DNA of 6,374 nt from Methanosarcina sp. (lineage in GTDB: Archaea > Halobacteriota > Methanosarcinia > Methanosarcinales > Methanosarcinaceae): contig JADGNM010000159.1 in assembly GCA_017883485.1 (NCBI GenBank), positions 1 through 6,374 of the forward strand, in the 5' to 3' direction. The first letter of the stretch is position 1. Each line of letters opens with the position of its first letter. The translations under genes were made by a program, and so were the position numbers. The notes under the pieces were generated by a model. It was not told where the DNA came from. It ran no database searches and worked only from the letters and a program-made list of their open reading frames with translations. Positions 1 to 5,542 of this stretch are shown here, in pieces.

Positions 1-280
1 AACGAAAACCTTTAGAAAAAGAAAACATTTTAAATTTCAAGGGATAAAAATCAAGTACTATCGGGCTTAGCTCGTTATTGGTCAACGGGAATCTAGGATA
101 AAACACACCTCTGTTTGGATATTTTATTTAAGTAATCAATTATACTGTCTTAAACATATATATTAGTTTCGACTCAAAATTTTTATAAAGAAATGTTATT
201 ATAAACATAGTTTTAAGTTTCAAATCGATTTATATTTAATGAAATTAATTCTAAAACAGTCATTAAGAGGACAAATCACT
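1..280. other. AT-rich stretch with no recognisable gene
   Basis: This stretch lies past the 3' end of the potassium channel gene and is strongly AT-rich. The only somewhat GC-richer patch is around 60-110. I see no RNA gene, no open frame with coding character, and no repeat shared with the rest of the window. A plus-strand frame starting at 239 runs antisense through the end of the channel gene and has no ribosome binding site, so I treat it as a shadow. Confidence 0.6.
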
Positions 281-303
281 AAAATATCTCATACTGATAT
301 TTT
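281..303 (-). terminator. Hairpin just past the channel gene, possible terminator
   Basis: A perfect 8-bp inverted repeat (AAAATATC at 281-288, GATATTTT at 296-303, 7-nt loop) begins 14 nt past the channel stop codon. An overlapping alternative stem pairs ATACTG (291-296) with CAGTAT (306-311). On the minus strand the distal arm ends in TTTT. Position and shape suit a transcript end, but archaeal termination depends mainly on T-tracts, so this is tentative. Confidence 0.33.
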
Positions 304-317
304 GCCAGTATTAAACT

Positions 318-740
318 CTATCCTTTGCCTTTTAACTTCCCTAATACTCCAGAAAAGTCATATTCAGCTTCAGGTATTTCTTCTTCCTGATTCTTCTTTT
401 TCCTATTTTCTATTCTTTCGATTCTCCTATCTACTATATACTCCCCGATAGGAGTAATAAAACCAACGAGAATTCCCAGCCCTACAATGATATAAATTAT
501 AGTGAAAATCTTTCCCAGGTCCGTTTTCGGAGTAAAATCACCATATCCTACAGTCGTAAGGGTAATAACTGAAAAATAGAACGAATCAAGCCATCTCCAG
601 CCCTCGACGTTGTGGTAGAAGATAGTGCCGACGGTAAGAGTTAGCATCACAAGATACAGGAGGGATCGAAACTTCGGATCTTTAAGCATCTCTCTGAGCA
701 CTCTTAAAAATGATATTATGGTTATAAGAAACGGAATCAT
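318..740 (-). CDS. Minimal two-TM potassium channel subunit
   Basis: The 140-residue protein is a pore-only potassium channel expected to work as a homotetramer in the cytoplasmic membrane. The selectivity filter TVGYGD is at residues 63-68, preceded by the pore helix (about 49-62), which begins with the usual aromatic-rich GWRWLDSFYFS run. TM1 spans about 25-43 and TM2 about 76-101, the latter with glycines at 87 and 89 where such channels hinge. A charged tail (102-128, RRIERIENRKKK then an acidic run) may form a short helix. There is no voltage sensor and no RCK/TrkA-N nucleotide-binding domain, so any gating ligand domain is absent or supplied in trans. The ATG is preceded by AAGGGGGG with a 7-nt gap. 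The stop is TAG, notable if the host decodes amber as pyrrolysine. The family call is secure; the cation preference follows from the filter. Confidence 0.93.
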   Translation of the reverse strand: MIPFLITIISFLRVLREMLKDPKFRSLLYLVMLTLTVGTIFYHNVEGWRWLDSFYFSVITLTTVGYGDFTPKTDLGKIFTIIYIIVGLGILVGFITPIGEYIVDRRIERIENRKKKNQEEEIPEAEYDFSGVLGKLKGKG

Positions 741-1028
741 AATCTATCCCCCCTTAATACGGTTACATCATCAAGTTCTCAGTCGCTGAACAAGCAAAAC
801 CGCGAGCACACCATAGATGTTGCTCAGCTTGCCGAAAACTGAATCGTAACCTCTCCTCTAAATATACTTTTCATCAACAATTAAAAAAGCATCTATACGA
901 TAATAAACTCCAGATTTCAATTACCCTTAGCAACGGAATAAACAAAGTACTTGTAACTCTTAAAGCCAAAATGTCACTGTATGCCCTCTTGAGCAAAGTG
1001 AAACTCAAGACTACTCACTCATAAGTTA
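741..1028. other. Region upstream of the channel: leader, coding-like fragment, small hairpin
   Basis: This stretch holds the channel leader. A TATA-like run on the minus strand (complement of taaatata at 859-866) is a weak promoter candidate. Between 774 and 857 the sequence is richer in GC than its surroundings and is open on the minus strand for 28 codons with protein-like content, bounded by TAG and TGA TGA; it has no start. At 988-1009 CTTGAG pairs with CTCAAG around a 10-nt loop. The CCTCTTGAGC stretch there resembles the start of the structured repeat that follows at 1029, so this may be a degenerate partial copy. Confidence 0.4.
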
Positions 1029-1099
1029 GTCCTCTTGAGCGGAGCGAAAAGGACTGCGGGCTGCCGAATTACAATTCGGCTGCGAAACGAACTTTTCGC
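1029..1099. repeat. Structured intergenic repeat, copy A (three hairpins)
   Basis: Three hairpins follow one another. Stem 1 (1029-1054) pairs GTCCTCTT with AAAAGGAC (one mismatch). After 8 nt, hairpin 2 (1063-1080) pairs GCCGAA with TTCGGC, and two further base pairs can form inside. After a single T, hairpin 3 (1082-1099) pairs GCGAAA with TTTCGC around 6 nt. Copy B at 2375-2455 has the same order and spacing. The element is GC-rich in an AT-rich gap and begins 44 nt past the lipoprotein stop, so it would lie in that transcript's 3' region. It encodes no evident protein. Family name unknown to me. Confidence 0.75.
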
Positions 1100-1143
1100 T
1101 GAAATCCCTGTCCTCAAGCCCATCCTGAACTGCAAATATCTGT

Positions 1144-1992
1144 TCATGCAATAGTAATCTTTACAAGTTCCAATTTTTCTGATCCGCCTTTTACCCCCAT
1201 TTCCAGAACCAGGCCGATTCCAGAAGCATAGTATTTGATTTCTTCAATGCCCGGCTCAAGAGGAGTCCACTCTTTTGTTTTCAAGCAGTTCTTAAAAGAA
1301 CCGTAAGTAACTGAAACAGACTCGTTTAGAGAGATTACTTCAGCCATATCTTCTGCCTTGCCGGAAAGATATTCCTGTCGATAAATATCGCCGACCCGTG
1401 GGTTCCTTTTCATAATAATTCCGGGCTGGGCTCCGTTAACGCCTGCTTCCCAGGAACCTGCTGTGCCTGCAACTTTTCCGTCATCATATTCTTTTGAATC
1501 CTCCCCGAAGTACCAGATATTCCCTTCTCTGTCCTGAGCATACCAGTCAAAAGTTTCTTCGCTCAACTTCCCGTTTGCAAATACCCGATCCCGGACAACA
1601 GTAGTATTTACTCCCATTACCATCCTTGTCTCATTGGTTACAAAAGTCTCGCCCCTTATCGTTTCATCTTCAGACTTGCCTTCATAGACAAAAGTTTTTC
1701 CAGGAGTCAATGGAAAGTAAGGGTTTTCTATAACTTTTACATAGTTTTCAGGGTTTATGACAGGATTATATCCATCTTTACTTTCTGCTCCCACTACTCC
1801 TTCAGTTGCTCCTTCAGTTGCTCCTTCAGTTGCCCCTTCAGTTGCCCTTTCGGTTACGTTTTCAGTTACATTGCCTTTTGTTTTTTCCATTGTATCTTTT
1901 GCAGGTGCATTTTCAGAACAGCCGGAATTAAACAACATTGCTGCAATGAGCACAATAGTTACAAAAAAATTTAATCTCTTCATAATTCTCAC
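1144..1992 (-). CDS. Secreted lipoprotein of unknown function with ATEG repeats
   Basis: The 282-residue protein has a signal peptide (basic MKR, hydrophobic 8-20) ending in a lipobox-like FNSGC with Cys25, so it is probably lipid-anchored outside the cell. The Asn at -3 is atypical for a lipobox. Residues 41-66 form a low-complexity linker, four ATEG units preceded by NVTE-type units. Sequons N-X-S/T occur at N41, N45, N120, N129 and N223, suggesting glycosylation. The globular part (about 75-282) opens with NPYFPLTPGKTFVYEG and has the conserved-looking blocks DWYAQDREGNIWYFGE, SWEAGVNGAQPGI and REW-like EWTPLEPG. I recognise these from uncharacterised secreted proteins of bacteria and archaea but know no function. 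The frame may begin at GTG (1992) or three codons later at ATG (1983); the GTG has GGG about 7 nt upstream, and the difference does not affect the signal peptide. Stop is TGA. Confidence 0.88.
   Translation of the reverse strand: MRIMKRLNFFVTIVLIAAMLFNSGCSENAPAKDTMEKTKGNVTENVTERATEGATEGATEGATEGVVGAESKDGYNPVINPENYVKVIENPYFPLTPGKTFVYEGKSEDETIRGETFVTNETRMVMGVNTTVVRDRVFANGKLSEETFDWYAQDREGNIWYFGEDSKEYDDGKVAGTAGSWEAGVNGAQPGIIMKRNPRVGDIYRQEYLSGKAEDMAEVISLNESVSVTYGSFKNCLKTKEWTPLEPGIEEIKYYASGIGLVLEMGVKGGSEKLELVKITIA
1799..1870 (-). repeat. 12-bp in-frame tandem repeat coding for ATEG units
   Basis: Six consecutive 12-bp units (plus-strand form ccttcagttgct) lie within the lipoprotein gene. Units 1799-1810 and 1811-1822 are identical, 1823-1834 and 1835-1846 differ from them at one base, and 1847-1858 and 1859-1870 are more diverged. 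Because the unit is a multiple of three, copy-number change would lengthen or shorten the Thr/Glu linker without a frameshift. The near-identity at the 3' side of the coding order suggests recent expansion there. Confidence 0.9.
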
Positions 1993-2045
1993 ATCAACCC
2001 TTCAACCTAAAATAATTGGGTATAAACGCTAGATCCCAACTATGC

Positions 2046-2082
2046 AATAATAAAACTATAGCTTTGCATGTAAATATTTACA
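2046..2082 (-). promoter_or_regulatory. Lipoprotein upstream region: TATA-like run and 14-bp palindrome
   Basis: A perfect 14-bp palindrome, tgtaaatatttaca (2069-2082), lies about 80 nt upstream of the lipoprotein start. Between them, on the minus strand, is a TATA-like GTTTTATTATT (complement of 2046-2056), about 55-65 nt from the start codon. The palindrome sits just upstream of that run, where an archaeal activator would bind. AT-only cores make palindromes easy by chance, so the call is moderate. Confidence 0.4.
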
Positions 2083-2200
2083 ATTAACTAACCTAAGAAA
2101 CTCAACTTTAAAAAAATGTCGGCAGCACAGAGAATCCTCCCCGAGTTTTCAACAAGAAAACGCGGAAAAAAGTGACACTGTAAATTAGTTCAGTTAATTA

Positions 2201-2338
2201 GTCCGCTTGAGCGAGCAAAGCGAGCGAAACGGACCTCGTGCTCCCGAAGCGAAATTCGGTGAGCAAAACGGACCTCGTGCTCCCGAAGCGAAATTCGGTG
2301 AGCAAAACGGACCTCGTGCTCCCGAAGCGAAATTCGGG
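2201..2338. repeat. Structured intergenic repeat, copy C, with 39-bp tandem amplification
   Basis: Stem 1 (2201-2234) pairs GTCCG with CGGAC, followed by the same 8-nt spacer as in the other copies and by hairpin 2 (2243-2260). The block from the 3' arm of stem 1 through hairpin 2 is then repeated in tandem with a 39-bp period: 2230-2268, 2269-2307 and a partial third from 2308. The first 30 bp of all three are identical. Only the third unit restores a 6-bp hairpin 2 (CCCGAA with TTCGGG, 2321-2338); the first two end in GGT and lose the terminal pair. Hairpin 3 is not recognisable. With no variable spacers, this is not a CRISPR array. Confidence 0.85.
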
Positions 2339-2374
2339 AAGCGAAACTCGGAAAAAGCATAACTCTATAAATTA

Positions 2375-2455
2375 GTCCTCTTGAGCGGAGCGAAGCGCAG
2401 CGAAAAGGACAGCGTACTCCCGAGGCGCAATTCGGGTGCAGAGCCGCAACTCTGC
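2375..2455. repeat. Structured intergenic repeat, copy B (three hairpins)
   Basis: The arrangement matches copy A. Stem 1 (2375-2410) pairs GTCCTCTT with AAAAGGAC around a longer loop, then come 8 nt, hairpin 2 (2419-2436, CCCGAG with TTCGGG, last pair G-U as RNA), one T, and hairpin 3 (2438-2455, GCAGAG with CTCTGC). It begins 3 nt past the permease stop codon, so any permease transcript would carry its complement as the first part of its 3' region. A role in ending or protecting that transcript is possible but unproven. Confidence 0.78.
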
Positions 2456-2458
2456 TGT

Positions 2459-3874
2459 CTAAAAAAGTGAGTTTTCAATCCTATCCCATTTCCTATAACT
2501 CTGCCCTAAAAAGTAGACAGTAAGAGGAATGAGCAGGAGGTCTACAAGCACGTAATACGGGCCAAACATTGACAGGATAATACTGATCAGCAGGATTGGA
2601 ATGATTGAGAGTGCATAAATGGCAAAAGTCTTTCCATTATACAGGTTTATGGAAGGGGAAAGCCCTGTCAGGTAAACCAGTATCGAAACAATATAAACCG
2701 AAATGGAGATATAGAGCAGCAGGGATGGGAGCAGGGCTGCAGGTTCTTTTTTAAGAGCTAGCAAGGTAAGAAGTGCAAATGGAATCAGATTGAGGATAAA
2801 GTAGCTATTCAATTTGCTCTTTATCATGTCCGAAACCTTCAGGGGGAAGAAGACATATGAAGCAAAGATATCGTATTCAGTAAGCCAGTTATACATTGAG
2901 GACGAAAGTACACCAAGTATTAGGGAAAACAGGGTAAGAGTATTCAAAATTGGAATAATTTCCCCAAGGGCTGACAGGAGCAGCCATATAAGAGCCATAG
3001 GGAGCAAAAACGAGAAAACTATTTTCCCGAATCCCCCTTCACTCCTTTTCAGGTCAAGGGAATCTTTTGCAATAAAAGCCGCATACCTGTAAGAACCCAG
3101 ATATCCGCATATTTTAGAAAATGAATTTGGAAAGCTTTTTTTGGCCTGGGGGAAGTCTACCTTCAAAAAAATGAGGGATAAAGCAGAGGGAACTGTTATA
3201 AGGAGAAGGGAAAGCATGAGCTGGTTTTCAGAAGGAGCCAGGAAGATAGATAGGCTCGGCAGGCTGTAAAGTAACTCGGAGTCCAGATTTCCGGAAATAA
3301 ATAGCAGGAAAACGGTTACAGCCAATAAACCTGAAATAAATAACTTTCCGGAGTGCGCATAAACAGTAGATAGGAAAAATACCAGAGACAGCCCGATCAT
3401 GAAGGAAAGTGAAAGGGTTAGAAGGAGTGACAGCAGAGTGCCAGGAAGGCGAAAACTACCTGAGGGGACAAGTTCTGCAGCAAGAGCAAAACCTGCGATA
3501 AAAGGCAGAACATATAGGACAAAATAATATACTACATCTTTTACAAGAAAATTTGCAAAAATTACCCTCTGGGAAACAGGGAGCGTTCTCGAAGAGTATG
3601 CTATCAGGCTTGCCTGCCCAAAGCGCCTATTCATAAATTCACGGCCCATGAGTCCGAAGGCTCCTACCATACATCCCACAAGCAAAAAAAAGTAATGCAT
3701 TCCAAGAGCTATCTGGGCATAGCTAAAGATTTCTCTAAAAATCGGCAGAACAAGACTTACAAAGAAAGTAAATAGGAAGATAAAGAGAGGAAAGAGGGCG
3801 AAGCCGCTGTTTCCGAAGATAGTTGAATGCATTCGCCATTCTTCTTTGATCATACTTTTGAATATGTCAAACAT
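2459..3874 (-). CDS. ABC transporter permease, ABC-2/exporter type, about 12 TM
   Basis: The 471-residue protein is almost entirely hydrophobic. About 12 membrane spans can be placed, roughly at 24-44, 59-77, 105-131, 145-172, 177-194, 218-236, 284-305, 308-327, 353-373, 379-404, 417-437 and 440-458. The polar stretch 240-283 divides it into two six-TM halves, and each half has a charged cytoplasmic start (IKEEWRMHS; IAKDSLDLKRSEGG) of the kind that couples to an ATPase. That layout fits a fused exporter permease. It has no solute-binding partner nearby, and the ATPase gene lies 156 nt upstream on the same strand, so the two probably form one complex in the cytoplasmic membrane. The substrate cannot be told from sequence; a peptide, lipid or drug is typical of such pairs. 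The ATG follows a weak AGGG site (5 nt gap). It ends in TAG. Confidence 0.85.
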   Translation of the reverse strand: MFDIFKSMIKEEWRMHSTIFGNSGFALFPLFIFLFTFFVSLVLPIFREIFSYAQIALGMHYFFLLVGCMVGAFGLMGREFMNRRFGQASLIAYSSRTLPVSQRVIFANFLVKDVVYYFVLYVLPFIAGFALAAELVPSGSFRLPGTLLSLLLTLSLSFMIGLSLVFFLSTVYAHSGKLFISGLLAVTVFLLFISGNLDSELLYSLPSLSIFLAPSENQLMLSLLLITVPSALSLIFLKVDFPQAKKSFPNSFSKICGYLGSYRYAAFIAKDSLDLKRSEGGFGKIVFSFLLPMALIWLLLSALGEIIPILNTLTLFSLILGVLSSSMYNWLTEYDIFASYVFFPLKVSDMIKSKLNSYFILNLIPFALLTLLALKKEPAALLPSLLLYISISVYIVSILVYLTGLSPSINLYNGKTFAIYALSIIPILLISIILSMFGPYYVLVDLLLIPLTVYFLGQSYRKWDRIENSLF

Positions 3875-4030
3875 AGTATCCCTGTATTGTTACTCATACC
3901 CATGTACATCGAGTGGTGCGTCCTTATCGAATTTTGCTGCATCCTTCATTGAAAGCTGCCGCACTATAAATCGAAATGCTCATTCTTCCACTGTTAAATC
4001 TGCTGTTGAATGCTCCTACTAAGTATCATA
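3875..4030 (-). other. Gap between ATPase and permease with coding-like in-frame sequence
   Basis: This 156-nt gap has no TATA box clear enough to call, so ATPase and permease are probably on one transcript. The frame of the ATPase, if read past its TAA, meets TAG TAG and a TGA, yet the segments between look protein-like: EHSTADLTVEE, then a run containing MKDAAKFDKDAPLDVHGYE that ends in TAA at 3890-3892. It could be a decayed C-terminal extension or chance. The ATG at 3949 would give a 19-residue peptide, but has no ribosome binding site. Confidence 0.4.
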
Positions 4031-4801
4031 TTATGCGCACTGCTCAGATGTGCTATGTGACTGTTCGGGTGCGCTAAATCCAGCACTGTAGTCGCCTGGC
4101 CTGCTCACCAGTTCAAGGAAGAACTCTTCAAGGTTTCTGCCCTGAAGCACAGGGTCGTCCAGGCTGCCTGTGTAAACCAGTTTCCCTTTGTAAATGATTC
4201 CGATGCTGGTGCAGATCTCTTCTGCAATTTCCAGGATGTGCGTGGAAATGAAAACCGTTCCCCCGTTCTTTACATAGCCTTTTAGAAAATCCTTGACTTT
4301 TCGCTGCATTACGGGGTCCAGGTTGATGAGAGGTTCATCGATAATAGCGAGTTCCGGCTCATGCAGGAAAGCCTGCGCAAACATCAATTTTTGCCTGGTA
4401 CCTCTTGAGAGGTCCTTACACAGCGAATTTTTCTGATCAATAAAATCGAAGTATTCAAACCATTTATCGCAGGCTTCCACATAATGTTCCATTTTCCTGA
4501 TTTTTGCAACGAAATAGAGGTATTCTTCTGTTGTCAAAAAACTTGGTGGGGTTTCCTGCTCCGGGATTACACCTACGAGTTCCCGGACTCGAATGGGATT
4601 TTCGAGCACGTCTACTCCATGCACCCTTAGGGAACCGGATGTCGGCTTTATTTGCCCTGTAAGCATCTTAATCATAGTTGTCTTTCCTGAGCCGTTTGGA
4701 CCCAGAAGCCCGAAGAGTTCGCCTTTCCCAATTGACAGGGAAATATCATTTACTGCCTTTGTACTTCCGTAGAATTTAGAGAGATTTTTTACCTCAATCA
4801 T
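4031..4801 (-). CDS. ABC transporter ATP-binding protein
   Basis: The 256-residue cytoplasmic ATPase powers the permease encoded downstream. All nucleotide-binding motifs are present: Walker A GPNGSGKT (34-41), Q-loop Gln82, signature LSRGTRQ (131-137), Walker B LAIIDEP with catalytic Glu156, D-loop LDP (161-163) and switch His188. The signature departs from LSGGQ in the way common among exporter-type ATPases. A polar tail (235-256, ending SHSTSEQCA) goes beyond the usual fold. I start at the ATG (4799-4801) because AGGAG lies 7 nt upstream (4809-4813) and the protein then opens MIEVKNLSKFYG, standard for the family; an in-frame TTG 12 codons earlier has no such site. It is preceded by its own promoter, 313 nt after the TrmB-like gene. 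Substrate unknown. Confidence 0.95.
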   Translation of the reverse strand: MIEVKNLSKFYGSTKAVNDISLSIGKGELFGLLGPNGSGKTTMIKMLTGQIKPTSGSLRVHGVDVLENPIRVRELVGVIPEQETPPSFLTTEEYLYFVAKIRKMEHYVEACDKWFEYFDFIDQKNSLCKDLSRGTRQKLMFAQAFLHEPELAIIDEPLINLDPVMQRKVKDFLKGYVKNGGTVFISTHILEIAEEICTSIGIIYKGKLVYTGSLDDPVLQGRNLEEFFLELVSRPGDYSAGFSAPEQSHSTSEQCA

Positions 4802-4884
4802 GTTAAGGCTCCTGTAAAGCCGGTATTTTCCAGGCAAATAAACTTACAACCTCTTTTGATTTTTATCTTATTGTTGTCTACTTT

Positions 4885-4897
4885 ATGCTATTAGCAT
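4885..4897. promoter_or_regulatory. 13-bp palindrome in the predicted ABC leader
   Basis: ATGCTA-T-TAGCAT is a perfect inverted repeat with a single central base. It lies about 50 bp downstream of the TATA box, so at roughly +30 to +40 if the start is near 4925. That is where a repressor could block elongation or where a weak RNA hairpin could form. It shares no sequence with the MarR-type sites upstream of the regulator genes. Confidence 0.4.
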
Positions 4898-4946
4898 CCT
4901 TTTTCCCACTCATGCAATATATTTAGTTAGGAGTATTATCTAAAAA

Positions 4947-4954
4947 TATATAAA
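4947..4954 (-). promoter_or_regulatory. TATA box of the ABC operon
   Basis: On the minus strand the sequence reads TTTATATA, a full match to the archaeal TATA box consensus, inside an AT-rich upstream region of the ATPase gene. Transcription would start about 25 nt downstream, near 4922-4927. This gives the exporter a promoter separate from that of the two regulators. No strong BRE can be singled out. Confidence 0.6.
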
Positions 4955-5114
4955 GTAGTTCGTTAAGAGAATCCAAATTAAAACATTAAAAACTAAAATA
5001 AAATGTTATGCTTCTTTCCTACCGGATTAACAAAAACAATAAATGGATTTGTTTAACAAACGTGCCGATAATTAAAAATTAGAAATTGAGTCCATCTTTT
5101 CAAATTTTCCATTT

Positions 5115-5474
5115 TCAGAACCTCGCCTTTACTTTCTGGAGGTTTCCTTGAGAAAAGCCATTACTTGCCGGGCTCAAAGCATTGAGTTCGATTACAGTCT
5201 CATTTAAAGAAAGCATAAAATCTGCCCTTATCCTGAAAATGAGTTCTACCGGCTGAACGCAGCAAAAAAGAGTCGGCTCACCTTTAATTATTCGCACATA
5301 CCCCTTTTTCTCCATCCCTCTGAGGGTTCTGTAAATTTTGGACCTCGGGACTCCGGCATTTTCAGCAATCTCACTTGCCCGTGCCTGTTTTAGGAGGACA
5401 AGTGCTGAGTATGTCTTTGCTTCATTGCCTGTAAAACCCAGCTTCTGAAGGTTTTCTATAAGCTTAAGAGGCAT
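5115..5474 (-). CDS. TrmB-family transcriptional regulator, short, HTH domain only
   Basis: The 119-residue protein matches the N-terminal winged helix-turn-helix of TrmB-type archaeal regulators: LQKLGFTGNEAKTYSALV (9-26), then ARASEIAENAGVPRSKIYRTLRGMEKKGYV (31-60), the recognition helix being about 43-56, and a wing to about 70. After VQPVELIFRIRADFMLSLNE the dimerisation helix is short. Full-length relatives add an effector-binding domain of some 200 residues; here it is missing. Stand-alone HTH members exist, so truncation is not certain. However, a second frame (5053-5160) is open for 35 codons over the gene's end and reads as a plausible charged continuation, suggesting a frameshift. 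The start is clear: AAAGGAGG 8 nt before ATG. The gene lies 68 nt after the MarR gene, probably on the same transcript. It binds DNA; targets unknown, the ABC genes being a positional guess. Confidence 0.85.
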   Translation of the reverse strand: MPLKLIENLQKLGFTGNEAKTYSALVLLKQARASEIAENAGVPRSKIYRTLRGMEKKGYVRIIKGEPTLFCCVQPVELIFRIRADFMLSLNETVIELNALSPASNGFSQGNLQKVKARF

Positions 5475-5542
5475 TTCAATTTCCTCCTTTCACTTCCATC
5501 ATCTAATTGAATCCATCTGACCGTTGATCAGTGTCCCCATAA

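Larger units (their letters stand above)
4802..5114 (-). other. Leader and promoter region of the ABC operon
   Basis: This 313-nt gap separates the TrmB-like gene from the ABC genes and is very AT-rich. It holds, in transcription order, a reading-frame remnant of the TrmB-like gene (5053-5114), a T-rich run on the minus strand near 5070-5085 that could end the regulator transcript, a TATA box (4947-4954), a palindrome (4885-4897) and a ribosome binding site (4809-4813). From the predicted transcription start near 4925 the leader would be about 120 nt long. I see no riboswitch fold that I recognise. Confidence 0.5.

Noticed and set aside
61..110. Segment GGGCTTAGCTCG... looking like the 5' part of a tRNA
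   Set aside because: There is no matching acceptor strand, anticodon arm or T-arm (GGTTCRANYCC) in the following 80 bases.
239..451. Plus-strand open frame of 70 codons
   Set aside because: It lies antisense over the end of the potassium channel, has no ribosome binding site, and its product is a low-complexity Ser/Leu/Phe-rich sequence expected from reading the other strand.
1757..2032. Plus-strand open frame of 91 codons
   Set aside because: It is the antisense image of the lipoprotein's repeat and signal peptide; the repeated SVAP units simply mirror the 12-bp tandem repeat.
2230..2338. CRISPR array
   Set aside because: The 39-bp units are directly abutting, with no unique spacers, and there are no cas genes.
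2814..3092. Plus-strand open frame of 92 codons
   Set aside because: It is antisense within the permease gene, with no family resemblance and no plausible promoter or ribosome site.
3890..3949. 19-residue small protein in the ATPase-permease gap
   Set aside because: No ribosome binding site precedes the ATG; better described as coding-like remnant in the ATPase frame.
4802..4837. Longer ATPase form starting at TTG (4837)
   Set aside because: The extra 12 residues are not typical of ABC ATPases, and TTG has no ribosome site; the ATG at 4801 has AGGAG at the right distance.
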